DNA from: RU20A sp042610495
GTDB lineage: Bacteria; Pseudomonadota; Alphaproteobacteria; Rhizobiales; Rhizobiaceae
Assembly: GCF_042610495.1 (NCBI RefSeq)
Contig: NZ_JBHGAP010000012.1
Location: 62,001 to 126,000, forward strand
DNA length: 64,000 bases
Direction of reading: 5' to 3'
Shown here: positions 43,049 through 51,882 of the stretch, in pieces
Numbering within the stretch: the first letter of the stretch is position 1
Layout of the letters: each line of letters starts with the position of its first letter
Position numbers and translations under genes: made by a program
The notes under the pieces: model-generated
Seen by the model: only the letters and a program-made list of their open reading frames with translations
What the model was told of the DNA's origin: nothing
Databases searched by the model: none

Positions 43049-44044
43049 GTGTCCGTCTCATTGTCCGACATTGCTGCACGAGCCGGCGTCTCCGTGAAAA
43101 CGGTGTCGGGCGCGCTGCATGGCGGCTCCGGACGGATGTCGGAGGATACGCGCCAGAGGATCAAGGCCATTGCCGACGAACTCGGCTATGTCACCAATCT
43201 TGCAGCCCGTGGCGTGCGCAAGGGGTGGCTGCCGCTGATCGGTGTCGTCTCCGATGGCCTGATCACCTCACCCTTTGCGACCGAGATCGTGCGCGGCCTT
43301 GATGGCGCAGCGCGCAGTGCCGGCATGACGATTTTCGCGGTCAACCACAGCGGCGGCACGGCCGGCGTGGAGCTTGATCAGGTCCAGCAGTTTCGTCCGC
43401 GCGCCATCGCCTATGCCGCCATGTACCACAAGACGGTCGATCTCTCGGAGAAGCTGGCCGGGGCCGTGGGGGTGATGATCAATTGCCGGGATCTCTCCGG
43501 CCGCGTTACCTCGCTGGTGCCCGACGAAGAGGGTGGCGCGGGCGACATCGTCCGCTACCTGCTGGCGGCAGGACGCCGACGCATCGCCTTCATCAACCTG
43601 CCCGGCATTCTCGCGGGCACGCTGCGCGAAAAGGGCTTTCGTGACGCGCTTGCGGAGGCCGGCATGGCGCCGATGGCGGTGCTGCCGGCGGTGCGCCGCG
43701 CCCTTTACAGCGACCGCGCGCCAAGCCTCGTCGCGACGCATATCGAGGCGCTTCTGGCGAGCCCTGACCGGCCGGACGCGATTCTGTGCGGCAACGACCG
43801 CGTGGCGATGGAAGTCTATGCGGCCCTTGCCCGGGCCGGCGTGCGCATTCCCCACGACATTGCCGTGGCGAGTTTCGACAACCAGGTCGAGCTGGCATCC
43901 CGGCTCGACCCGCCGCTGACAACCATGGCGCTGCCGCACCGCGCCATGGGCCGGCAGGCGATGGAGATCCTCCTTGCGGAGGATGCTGCGCCGCCCCGCG
44001 TTCAAATGCTCCCCTTCCACCTCGTGGAGCGGGCATCCGTCTGA
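43049..44044 (+). CDS. LacI-family transcriptional regulator
   Basis: A 331-residue repressor: HTH and hinge at the N-terminus (SLSDIAARAGVSVKTVSGAL), then a periplasmic-binding-like effector domain. I prefer the GTG at 43049, with GGAG 8 nt upstream, over the in-frame ATG at 43034, which follows the operator directly and has no ribosome site. It is upstream of and co-directional with the ABC/GH32 operon it most likely represses; matching operators lie before its own gene and at the start of the binding-protein gene. Confidence 0.87.
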   Translation: MSVSLSDIAARAGVSVKTVSGALHGGSGRMSEDTRQRIKAIADELGYVTNLAARGVRKGWLPLIGVVSDGLITSPFATEIVRGLDGAARSAGMTIFAVNHSGGTAGVELDQVQQFRPRAIAYAAMYHKTVDLSEKLAGAVGVMINCRDLSGRVTSLVPDEEGGAGDIVRYLLAAGRRRIAFINLPGILAGTLREKGFRDALAEAGMAPMAVLPAVRRALYSDRAPSLVATHIEALLASPDRPDAILCGNDRVAMEVYAALARAGVRIPHDIAVASFDNQVELASRLDPPLTTMALPHRAMGRQAMEILLAEDAAPPRVQMLPFHLVERASV

Positions 44045-44080
44045 AAGACCCCTAACCAAACTGAAATGGAGGAGACTGAC

Positions 44081-45385
44081 ATGCGTATCTCAATGGGTAA
44101 TCGTTTACTTTCGGCTCTCGCCGCGTCGACCGCTCTGGTTTTCATGGCCGGCGCCGCCGATGCCAAGACCGTCGTCACGATGATGCACCAGGGCGATCCG
44201 GGCTGGGTGAAGGCCTATGGCGATGTCGCCAAGCGCTTCGAGGAGGCCAATCCGGACGTCGATATCGAGCTGATCTACGCGCCGCACGACGCCTATAACG
44301 AGAAGTTCAGCGCCGCCGTCATGTCGAAGCAGTTGCCCGACATCATGGAACTCGATGCGCCCTTCCTGGCGAACTACGTCTGGTCGGGCTACCTGCAGCC
44401 GATCAAGCCGCTCGTCGACAAGGATCTCCTTGATGACATGACGGAATCCAACATCGCCCAGGGCACCTACCCGATCGACAAGGATCTCTATGCCATCGGC
44501 CTCACGGACTCTTCCGTCGTTCTCTATGGCAACAAGAAATATCTCGAAGCGATCGGTGCGCGGATCCCGAAGGGTGTTGATGACGCGTGGACGCGCGAGG
44601 AATTCGAAGGCTATCTCGAAAAGCTCTCCAAGCTCGACGGGGTCAAGTGGCCGATCGACACGTTCCGCGGCTATGGCATCAAGACCGAATGGATCACCTA
44701 TGCCTATGGCCCGCTGCTGGAAAGCGCCGGCTGCGACCTGATCGACCGCAAGAGCTGGGTCGCCGGCGGCACACTCGACAGCGAAGCCTGCGTCAAGGCG
44801 ATGACGATGATGCAGGACTGGGTGAAGAAGGGCTGGATCGTTCCGACCTCGTCCGGCACCAACCAGTTCTATGCCGAGGGCCAGCCGGCGGCACTCGCCA
44901 TGGGTGGTCACTGGTTCTATGCGGAAGCCTCCGCCGCCATTAAGGACAACATTGTCGTCATGCCGCTGCCGAAGATCGGCGACAAGGGCGTCAGCCCGAA
45001 CGGCACCTGGATCTGGGGCATTTCCGCAACCGCCAAGAACCCGGAGATTGCCGGGAAGTTCGTGAGCTTCCTGCTGAAGGACAAGGAATATCGCGATTAC
45101 GCCAAGAGCCAGTCCGCCTTCCCCGGCCTGAAGAGCTTTGCCGCCGACAGCCCGCTCTACGCCGCCGGTGGCCCGCTTGCCGTCGCCTTCGAGCAGGCCT
45201 CCAAGACCGCCGTCGCGCGTCCGCCGCACCCGGCCTATCCGACGCTGACCTCCTCCTTCATGCAGGCCGTCGACAAGATCTTCAACGGCGCCGACGTGCA
45301 GGAATCCCTGACGGCGGCGGCCAAGAAGATCGATGAGGACATCGAGGACAACGCCGGCTACCCGCCCTTCAACGAGCAGCAGTAA
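44081..45385 (+). CDS. Sugar ABC transporter substrate-binding protein (fructo-oligosaccharide/sucrose system)
   Basis: A 434-residue extracellular sugar-binding protein with a Sec signal peptide (MRISMGNRLLSALAA..., cleavage near ADA before KTVVTM). The body shows the MalE-like order: MHQGDPGWVKAYGDVAKRF, IELIYAPHDAYNEKF, LPDIMELDAPFLANY. The start at 44081 has GGAGGA 7 nt upstream. Codons 5-10 overlap a LacI-type operator. The GH32 enzyme in the same operon suggests sucrose or other beta-fructosides as ligand. Confidence 0.86.
   Translation: MRISMGNRLLSALAASTALVFMAGAADAKTVVTMMHQGDPGWVKAYGDVAKRFEEANPDVDIELIYAPHDAYNEKFSAAVMSKQLPDIMELDAPFLANYVWSGYLQPIKPLVDKDLLDDMTESNIAQGTYPIDKDLYAIGLTDSSVVLYGNKKYLEAIGARIPKGVDDAWTREEFEGYLEKLSKLDGVKWPIDTFRGYGIKTEWITYAYGPLLESAGCDLIDRKSWVAGGTLDSEACVKAMTMMQDWVKKGWIVPTSSGTNQFYAEGQPAALAMGGHWFYAEASAAIKDNIVVMPLPKIGDKGVSPNGTWIWGISATAKNPEIAGKFVSFLLKDKEYRDYAKSQSAFPGLKSFAADSPLYAAGGPLAVAFEQASKTAVARPPHPAYPTLTSSFMQAVDKIFNGADVQESLTAAAKKIDEDIEDNAGYPPFNEQQ
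44095..44110. promoter_or_regulatory. LacI-family operator, copy 2, inside the binding-protein coding start
   Basis: GGGTAATCGTTTACTT starts 14 nt into the coding sequence at 44081. It matches the reverse complement of copy 1 (GGGTTATCGTTTACCC) at 13 of 16 positions and keeps the central CG. An operator this close to the start could act as a transcription roadblock or with copy 1 by looping over 1.08 kb. Confidence 0.5.
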
Positions 45386-45392
45386 GCCACGT

Positions 45393-45425
45393 GGGCGGCG
45401 GGACCGGACATTGCCGGCCCCGCCC
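45393..45425 (+). other. Intercistronic hairpin after binding-protein gene
   Basis: GGGCGGCGGGACCGG (45393-45407) can pair with CCGGCCCCGCCC (45414-45425): about 12 GC pairs with small bulges and a 6-nt loop, 7 nt after the binding-protein stop. It resembles the hairpins after the other binding-protein genes in this window. Confidence 0.45.
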
Positions 45426-45455
45426 CTTCCATCAGGACGGCAGGAGGAGGACACT

Positions 45456-46400
45456 ATGACCGTTGAAAAGACGCCCCTGCAGGGGCCTGCCCAGAAGGCG
45501 AAACGGCCCGGCCGACGGCGGGACAGGCAGCGCTTCTTTCAGGAACTCGGCATGATCGCACCGGCCGTGATCCTCATGGCCGCCTTCCTGATCACGCCCT
45601 TCCTTCTGTCCTTCTGGACGGCGATGACCAATCAGCCGCTGGTGCCGCGCCCGACACCGGTGCGCTTCGTCGGCCTGCTGAATTTCCAGCGCATCTTCTC
45701 CGATCCGCTGTTCTGGACGTCGCTGTGGAACGTCACCCGCTTCACCATCTGGGTCATTCCGGTGCAGTGCGGGCTCGCCTTTCTCACGGCGCTGCTGCTG
45801 CACCAGAAGATACCCATGCGCAACCTGCTGCGCGGCATGTTCTTCCTGCCCGCCATCACGTCGATGGTCGTCGTCTGCGTCATCTGGGGCACGCTGTTCC
45901 AGTATCCGAGCGGCCCGCTGAACCAGATCGTCGGCTTCCTCTCCGGTGGCACGATCCAGCCGATCGACTGGCTGGGCGACCCGAACTGGGCGATGTTCTC
46001 GATCGTGCTGCTTTCGGCCTGGCAGGCCTACGGCTTCCAGATGATCATCTATCTCGCGGGCCTGCAGGGCATACCGGATGAGCTCTACGATGCCGCGCGC
46101 ATCGATGGCGCCGGGCCGCTGCGCCGCTTCTGGCACGTCACCATGCCCGGTCTTCGCCCCACCCATGTCTTCGTGCTCGTCATCACCACCATCCAGGCCT
46201 TCAAGCTCTACACGCAGGTGGCGATCCTGACGCAAGGCGGCCCGCGCGAAAGCACGGAAACGGTGGTGCACTACATGGTCCGCGCCGGCTTCGAGGAACA
46301 GAAGCTCGGCTATGCATCGGCCGTCTCCGTCATCCTCTTCGTCATCGTTCTCGTCATCGCGCTTCTGCAGCGCACGCTCCTGAGGCGCTTCGATGTCTGA
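45456..46400 (+). CDS. Sugar ABC transporter permease (MalF/UgpA type)
   Basis: A 314-residue permease with a basic cytoplasmic N-terminus (KRPGRRRDRQR) and six membrane segments, the first at about 33-52. The EAA loop reads DAARIDGAGPLRRFWHVTMP. The start at 45456 has AGGAGGAGG upstream. It overlaps the next permease gene by 8 nt. Confidence 0.87.
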   Translation: MTVEKTPLQGPAQKAKRPGRRRDRQRFFQELGMIAPAVILMAAFLITPFLLSFWTAMTNQPLVPRPTPVRFVGLLNFQRIFSDPLFWTSLWNVTRFTIWVIPVQCGLAFLTALLLHQKIPMRNLLRGMFFLPAITSMVVVCVIWGTLFQYPSGPLNQIVGFLSGGTIQPIDWLGDPNWAMFSIVLLSAWQAYGFQMIIYLAGLQGIPDELYDAARIDGAGPLRRFWHVTMPGLRPTHVFVLVITTIQAFKLYTQVAILTQGGPRESTETVVHYMVRAGFEEQKLGYASAVSVILFVIVLVIALLQRTLLRRFDV

Positions 46401-47280
46401 TCTCGCCCTTTCCACCAGAACACCCGCCGCCATCGGCAGCGGCAAGCGCGGCCTGCGCATCGTGCAGTTCGTGTCGATCTTCGTCATCGCGCTGGTGATG
46501 ATCTCGCCGCTCTTCATGCTGCTGATCGCCAGCCTGAAGGACGACCGCTTCCAGATTCTGGCCGACATGGGCAGCTTCCGGGCCTTCTGGGTCTACGATC
46601 CGACGCTGTCGAACTACCGCGAGGTGGCCAATTTCTCTGGCGAACTCGCCTATGGCCGCTACCTCATCAATTCGCTGATCATTCTGGTGATCACCGTCGG
46701 CACAGGTCTCGTCGTCAATTCCATGGCCGGCTTCGTGCTGGCCTGGGGCACGCTGCGCGGCAAGGCGGTGCTGCTCGCGATCGTCGTCGCCCTCTACGTC
46801 ATCCCGCAGGAAAGCATCATCATGCCGCTCGTCGTCATGATGTCGCGCGCCGGGCTGACGGATACGTTCGCGGTGCAGATCCTGCCATGGGTCGCAAGCC
46901 CGCTCTATACCTTCCTCTTCTACCAGTTCTTCGCGCAGCTGCCGAAGGAACTCTACGAGGCGGCGGAGATGGACGGCGCTTCCACCTTCCGCATCTACCG
47001 CTCGATCTTCATGCCGCTCAGCCTGCCGGCGCTGGCGACGGTCTCGATCCTGATGGGGATCGAGAGCTGGAACCAGTATCTCTGGCCGACGCTCGTCACC
47101 CAGACCGATTACGCCCGGCCCATCTCTGTCGCCATCGCCACCTTCTTCGGCCAGGACAGCATCTTCTGGGACCGCGCCATGGCCGCGTCCGTGCTGATGA
47201 TGATCCCTGTCCTCATTCTCTACCTCGCCTTCCAGCGCTGGTTCGTCAGTTCATTCGTCGGCTCTGCCGTGAAAGGTTGA
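46393..47280 (+). CDS. Sugar ABC transporter permease (MalG/UgpE type)
   Basis: A 295-residue permease with six membrane segments and the EAA loop EAAEMDGASTFRIYRSIFMP. It ends 2 nt before the GH32 start, so hydrolase and transporter are made from one message. It pairs with the 45456 product. Confidence 0.87.
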   Translation: MSDLALSTRTPAAIGSGKRGLRIVQFVSIFVIALVMISPLFMLLIASLKDDRFQILADMGSFRAFWVYDPTLSNYREVANFSGELAYGRYLINSLIILVITVGTGLVVNSMAGFVLAWGTLRGKAVLLAIVVALYVIPQESIIMPLVVMMSRAGLTDTFAVQILPWVASPLYTFLFYQFFAQLPKELYEAAEMDGASTFRIYRSIFMPLSLPALATVSILMGIESWNQYLWPTLVTQTDYARPISVAIATFFGQDSIFWDRAMAASVLMMIPVLILYLAFQRWFVSSFVGSAVKG

Positions 47281-47282
47281 TC

Positions 47283-48974
47283 ATGTCTCTCCCCTCCCCT
47301 TCCGCGCGCGCCTCGCTCGCGACCCTTTCGGCGCCTCTGCCGGCCGGCAGCGTGCTGCATCTTTGGCTGAAGGCCTTGACGGAGGCCGAGGCTTCGCTCT
47401 CTGTCACGGTCGAGGCGCAGCCGATCGCCAGCCCGGCAACGCGCCGCACCGGCGAATTCGCGTTCGTGGCCGTTCCGCTTCCGGCCGGCGGCCTGACCGC
47501 ACTCTCCTACGATCCGGCGGTGACGATGCTTTCGGTCGCCTATGCCTTCCATCCGGACAGGGTGACGGCCGAGGGCATCACCGTGATCCATCACGAAGGG
47601 CGCAATGCCCCGCCGCTGACGCCCGACAGCTATCATTTCCGCCCGCCTTTCGGCTGGATGAACGACCCGAACGGTTTCGGCCGCTTCGGTGGTACGGCGC
47701 ATCTCTTCTACCAGCACTATCCCCACAGCCTGCGCTGGAACACGATGCATTGGGGCCACGCAATCTCGACCGACTTCCTGCACTGGACGCACCAGCCGGT
47801 GTTTCTCTTCCCGGCCGATCATCTGTCCGAGAAAGACGACGGCCGCGGCGGCGCCTTTTCCGGCTCGGCAATTGCGGCCGGCGATGCGATCCGGGTTTTC
47901 TACACGGAGCATGTCATCGACCGGACGCCGGAAGAGCAGATCCAGCTGACCGCCGTCAGCCAGGATGGCCTTCTCGCCGGCGCTTCCGACATCATCCTGC
48001 CGCTGCGCCCCGAGGGGCTCAATCTCACCACCGACTTCCGCGACCCCTATGTCTTCGAGGGCCCGGATGGCCGCTGGAAGATGCTGCTCGGCAGCCGTGA
48101 CAAGGCCGGCGGCGTGGTGCTGCTTTACGAAACCGTCGATCCCGCCGGCGCGACGGGTTGGACCTTCATCGACATCATCCACCGGGAAGACCGTTTCGGC
48201 ATGACGGCGGCGGAATGCCCTTGCATGATCCCGGTTGGTGGTCCGGCATCCGATCCCGCCACCCGCTGGGCGCTCATCTTCGGCCTTCTGACCAGCCGTG
48301 ACCCGGCGACCGGTCGGCGCAACCTGACCTCCGTGACGGTCGGCCGCTTCGACGGCCGCAGCTTTGCCGCCGACTTCGAGCAGGAGCTGGATTTCGGCTC
48401 GGATGCCTACGCCTTCCAGGCCTTTGTCGATGGTGATGCGCCGGTCGGGATCGCCTGGCTCGCCAACTGGACGGATGTCTCCAAGAAGGAGGATTTCCAA
48501 ACGGCCATGACGCTGCCGCGTCGCGTTCTGATCGAGGGCGACGCGATCTTTACCCCGCCGGTCGCGGCCGTGGAATCGCTGCGCCATCGGCTGATCGACG
48601 AGACCGCCCTGGCCGAGGGAAAGACTATCGATCTCGACACCGGCGCGGTCGAAATCCTTCTGACCCTGCCTGCGGAGGGCGCGCCTTTCGCGCTGTCCAT
48701 CGATCATCCGGACGTGACGCTCGGCGTCAGGCTCGGCGATGACGGGCTGGAGATCCTGTTCGACGCCGGGACCGGCAAGACGACGCCGCGCTATATCGCG
48801 ACCGGCGCGCGCCCATCGGAAGTCCGCATCTTCCTCGATGCCGGCTCCATCGAGGTCTTCGCCGACAATGGCCGCTGGACGGGCAGCAAGCGCCTTCCGT
48901 CTTTTGCTGCGGCCCGGTCCGCAACCCTGACCGGGGGCGTCACCGCCGCCCGCGTCTGGCAGCTCAAGCTCTGA
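47283..48974 (+). CDS. Glycoside hydrolase family 32 enzyme (sucrose/fructan hydrolase)
   Basis: A 563-residue GH32 enzyme. All three catalytic blocks are visible: WMNDPNG (125-131, nucleophile Asp128), FRDP (Asp254, transition-state stabiliser) and EC (Glu311, acid/base in AECPCM). A C-terminal beta-sandwich follows (from about 430; IFLDAGSIEVFADNG is its typical strand pair). About 110 extra N-terminal residues precede the five-bladed propeller and may form a small beta domain. No signal peptide, so it cleaves imported beta-fructosides in the cytoplasm to glucose and fructose. No fructokinase gene lies in this operon. Confidence 0.88.
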   Translation: MSLPSPSARASLATLSAPLPAGSVLHLWLKALTEAEASLSVTVEAQPIASPATRRTGEFAFVAVPLPAGGLTALSYDPAVTMLSVAYAFHPDRVTAEGITVIHHEGRNAPPLTPDSYHFRPPFGWMNDPNGFGRFGGTAHLFYQHYPHSLRWNTMHWGHAISTDFLHWTHQPVFLFPADHLSEKDDGRGGAFSGSAIAAGDAIRVFYTEHVIDRTPEEQIQLTAVSQDGLLAGASDIILPLRPEGLNLTTDFRDPYVFEGPDGRWKMLLGSRDKAGGVVLLYETVDPAGATGWTFIDIIHREDRFGMTAAECPCMIPVGGPASDPATRWALIFGLLTSRDPATGRRNLTSVTVGRFDGRSFAADFEQELDFGSDAYAFQAFVDGDAPVGIAWLANWTDVSKKEDFQTAMTLPRRVLIEGDAIFTPPVAAVESLRHRLIDETALAEGKTIDLDTGAVEILLTLPAEGAPFALSIDHPDVTLGVRLGDDGLEILFDAGTGKTTPRYIATGARPSEVRIFLDAGSIEVFADNGRWTGSKRLPSFAAARSATLTGGVTAARVWQLKL

Positions 48975-48987
48975 GGGAGGAACCATC

Positions 48988-50034
48988 ATGGCATCGGTCG
49001 CAATCGATCATGTTCTGAAGCAATACGGCGCCGCCGCGGTCATCCACGGCGTCTCCGTCGATATCGAGGACGGGGAGTTCGTCACCCTCGTCGGACCATC
49101 CGGCTGCGGCAAATCCACCTTGCTGCGCATGCTGGCCGGTCTGGAAGAGATCAGCGGTGGCGAAATCCGCATCGACGGCCGCGTCGTCAATGATGTCGCG
49201 CCCAAGGAGCGGGACATCGCCATGGTCTTCCAGTCCTATGCGCTCTACCCGCACATGACGGTGCGCGAAAACATGGGCTTCGCCCTCAAGCTGCAGGGCC
49301 GCGACAAGGCGACCATCGAAAAGCTCGTCAACGAGGCGGCCGCGATCCTCGCGCTCGAGCCGTTGCTCGATCGCCTGCCGAAGCAGCTCTCCGGTGGCCA
49401 GCGCCAGCGCGTCGCCATGGGACGCGCCATCGTGCGCCATCCCAAGGTGTTTCTCTTCGACGAACCGCTCTCCAACCTCGACGCCAAGCTGCGCGTGACG
49501 ATGCGCAGCGAGATCAAGGAACTGCACCAGCGCCTGGGCACCACGATCGTCTATGTCACGCACGACCAGATCGAAGCCATGACCATGGCCGACAAGATCG
49601 TCGTCATGCGGGCCGGCAAGATCGAACAGATCGGCAAGCCGCTCGACCTCTACGACCGCCCGAACAACACGTTCGTCGCAACTTTCATCGGCTCGCCGGC
49701 CATGAACCTCTTTCAAGGCGCCGTCGGCGACGGCGGCTTTGCGATCGATGGCGGGGTCACCCTCCCCTCCCCCGGCGATTCCGTGCGCGCCGATGCCAGC
49801 ACCTACGGCATCCGTCCGGAGGATCTCGACATTGCCGAGACCGGCATTCCGGCAAAAGTCCTGACTGTCGAACCAACGGGTGCCGAGACGCATATCGTCG
49901 TCAGGGTCGGCACGCAGCCAGCCACGCTCGTCCTGCATCGCCGCGTGGAGTTGAAGCCGGACCAGACGGTTTACCTGTCCGTCAAGGCGGACAAGATCCA
50001 TCTCTTCGGCGCGGATGGCCGTCGAATTAACTGA
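48988..50034 (+). CDS. Sugar ABC transporter ATP-binding protein (MalK/UgpC/MsmX type)
   Basis: A 348-residue ATPase. Walker A is GPSGCGKST, Q-loop FQSYALYPH, signature LSGGQRQR, Walker B VFLFDEPLSNLDAK and H-loop YVTHDQIEAM; an OB-fold/TOBE region closes the protein. It is the last gene of the LacI-controlled operon and energises the 45456/46393 permeases. GGGAGG precedes the ATG. Confidence 0.88.
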   Translation: MASVAIDHVLKQYGAAAVIHGVSVDIEDGEFVTLVGPSGCGKSTLLRMLAGLEEISGGEIRIDGRVVNDVAPKERDIAMVFQSYALYPHMTVRENMGFALKLQGRDKATIEKLVNEAAAILALEPLLDRLPKQLSGGQRQRVAMGRAIVRHPKVFLFDEPLSNLDAKLRVTMRSEIKELHQRLGTTIVYVTHDQIEAMTMADKIVVMRAGKIEQIGKPLDLYDRPNNTFVATFIGSPAMNLFQGAVGDGGFAIDGGVTLPSPGDSVRADASTYGIRPEDLDIAETGIPAKVLTVEPTGAETHIVVRVGTQPATLVLHRRVELKPDQTVYLSVKADKIHLFGADGRRIN

Positions 50035-50290
50035 GACGGGAATGGGGTTAGGCTCGTTCCTCGCCGATGGTCGCTGCCACCGGACGGCGTGTCCGCGCGG
50101 GCCCGGCGCGACCATCGTGCTCCCGATACTTCATCTGACCGGATCGGAGATGGCGCGTTTCCAGCGAAGGAGCGTGGAGAGCCGATCTGCTTCTCCACCC
50201 TCCCAAGGCTGAACGTCCGGAACGCACGTCTTCGCATCCGGGGGCCCTGATGCCGCACGGGGGATGCAGTGTTGCGCTGTGCCTGCGCCT

Positions 50291-50310
50291 CCCCTCCCCT
50301 CCCCTCCCCT
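50291..50310. repeat. Pentanucleotide tandem repeat (TCCCC)4
   Basis: Four exact copies of TCCCC in a pyrimidine-rich tract in the repA upstream region. Probably a slippage-prone simple repeat with no assigned function. Confidence 0.7.
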
Positions 50311-50480
50311 TCTCCGCCGTCCCCCTCCCCCAGCGCGCGAATCACGCGTCGCGACGGCGTGCCGTGCGCCGCTTTGCGGATATTGGGCCGCAAGGGGATG
50401 TGCGCCGCTCCGAAAAACCTGTGTGTCTTCCCTAAATCCCGGAGATTCGGAGAAGAAATCTGCAATCTTCTGCAATTCGG

Positions 50481-50530
50481 ACCACCGGCCATCCCCGTGC
50501 TCTGTCGGTGGTGTTAACCTTTTGTTAACC
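50481..50530. promoter_or_regulatory. Inverted repeat and GTTAACC direct repeats upstream of repA
   Basis: ACCACCG (50481-50487) and CGGTGGT (50506-50512) form an inverted pair; GTTAACC follows immediately and again one helical turn later (50513-50519 and 50524-50530). They lie about 95-140 bp before the repA start, where RepA/RepB repressor sites or a parS are expected. Confidence 0.4.
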
Positions 50531-50622
50531 CTCTTTTCCTTGCCACGGCACGGGAATCGGAGCACTGTGCCGATAATGGATTAAATTTGACAAAAATATC
50601 GTGACTGACAGCGGACATCAAA

Positions 50623-51810
50623 ATGAACGTGAAAATGGCCAGCCCTGAAAAAGTACCGGGTTTCGCCGATACGATCCTCGAACAGGGCGGCGAGATTTCG
50701 TCGAAGCTCGACCTGTTGCGGCAGGAGAAGTTTCCGCCGAACGCGCAGAAGACGCTGCGTCAGTTTTCGCTGGCGGAGGTCGCCGAGTTCGTCGGCGTCT
50801 CCCAGAGCTATCTGAAGAAGCTGCATCTGCAAGGCAAGGGCGTCGAGCCGACCACGACGACCACGGGCCGGCGCTACTATACGGCCGAGCAGATGAACGA
50901 TCTGCGCAGCCTGCTGGAGCGCGTGCCGCATCGCAAGGACGGCGAGCGCCTGCAGGTGGTGGCCGTCGTCAACTTCAAGGGCGGCTCCGGCAAGACGACC
51001 ACGGCGGCGCATCTCGCCCAGTACATGGCGCTGCGCGGCTACCGAGTTCTGGCCGTCGATCTCGATCCGCAGGCCTCGCTGACGGCGCTTTATGGCATCC
51101 AGCCGGAGCTCGACGAGAAGGCTTCGCTTTACGAGGCGCTGCGCTACGACGAGGAGCGCCGCTCCATCACCGAGGTCATCCAGCCCACGAACTTCCCGAA
51201 CCTCGACGTGGTGCCGGCCAATCTCGAACTGCAGGAATATGAATACGAGACGCCGATTGCCATGCAGCGGAAGGACTCGACCGCCGGCAAGCTTTTCTAC
51301 ACCCGCATCGGCGAGGCGCTGGCGGAGGTGGACGACCGCTACGACGTGGTCGTCATCGACTGCCCTCCCCAGCTCGGCTACCTCACCCTGACGGCGCTGA
51401 CGGCGGCGACCTCGGTGCTGATCACCGTGCATCCGCAGATGCTCGACATCATGTCCATGAGCCAGTTCCTGCTGATGCTCGGCAATATCCTGAAGAGTGT
51501 CGAGGCGGTCGGCGTCACCGTCTCGCTCGACTGGTTCCGCTATCTCGTGACGCGCTACGAGCCGATGGACATTCCCCAGCAGCAGATGGTGGGCTTCATG
51601 CAGAGCATGTTCGCCGCGCAGATGATGCGCAACCACATGGTGAAATCGACCGCGATTTCGGATGCGGGCCTGACCAAGCAGACGCTCTACGAGGTCGAGC
51701 GTTCGCAGTTCACGCCCGCCACCTATGACCGGGCGCGCGAGTCCATGGATGCCGTCAATGCCGAGGTGATCGACCTTCTGCACAAGGCCTGGGGGCGGCG
51801 TCATGCATAA
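50623..51810 (+). CDS. repA: Plasmid partitioning protein RepA (ParA family)
   Basis: A 395-residue RepA. A MerR-like HTH region (about 46-90, AEVAEFVGVSQSYLKKLH) precedes the ParA ATPase domain with deviant Walker A KGGSGKTTT (119-127), DLDPQASLT and Walker B VVVIDCPPQLG. RepA positions plasmid copies on the nucleoid with RepB and represses the repABC promoter. The order repA-repB-repC and the lengths are those of rhizobial secondary replicons. Confidence 0.95.
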   Translation: MNVKMASPEKVPGFADTILEQGGEISSKLDLLRQEKFPPNAQKTLRQFSLAEVAEFVGVSQSYLKKLHLQGKGVEPTTTTTGRRYYTAEQMNDLRSLLERVPHRKDGERLQVVAVVNFKGGSGKTTTAAHLAQYMALRGYRVLAVDLDPQASLTALYGIQPELDEKASLYEALRYDEERRSITEVIQPTNFPNLDVVPANLELQEYEYETPIAMQRKDSTAGKLFYTRIGEALAEVDDRYDVVVIDCPPQLGYLTLTALTAATSVLITVHPQMLDIMSMSQFLLMLGNILKSVEAVGVTVSLDWFRYLVTRYEPMDIPQQQMVGFMQSMFAAQMMRNHMVKSTAISDAGLTKQTLYEVERSQFTPATYDRARESMDAVNAEVIDLLHKAWGRRHA

Positions 51811-51825
51811 ACGGTTGTCAGCCGT
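51811..51825. promoter_or_regulatory. Imperfect palindrome in the repA-repB gap, candidate RepB site
   Basis: ACGGTTG and CAGCCGT flank one base (6 of 7 positions symmetric). In the same stretch GTTGTCAGCCG fits the left part of the GTTNNCNGCNGNNAAC parS consensus as I remember it, but the right end does not, so this is only a candidate. Confidence 0.3.
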
Positions 51826-51882
51826 ACAGATGGGCTATTTCCCCAATCAATTCAGTCTCTTCACGGTTTCGAGGGTCTGCTG

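Larger units (their letters stand above)
50035..50622. other. Control region upstream of repA
   Basis: No gene is supported in these 588 bp. The left part holds a short TCCCC repeat; the right 180 bp hold several repeats: TCTGCAAT twice (50459-50466, 50469-50476), the inverted pair ACCACCG/CGGTGGT, GTTAACC twice 11 bp apart, and the inverted pair CGGCAC (50546-50551)/GTGCCG (50567-50572) just before a GATAAT -10 candidate at 50572-50577. This layout fits autoregulation of repABC by RepA/RepB. Confidence 0.5.

Noticed and set aside
50291..50310. TCCCC repeats considered as part of a CRISPR-like or iteron array
   Set aside because: Only four 5-bp units with no spacers; too short and too simple for either.
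50587..50592. TTGACA just before repA considered as a -35 element
   Set aside because: No usable -10 follows at the right distance before the ATG at 50623; the GATAAT at 50572-50577 is a better promoter candidate.
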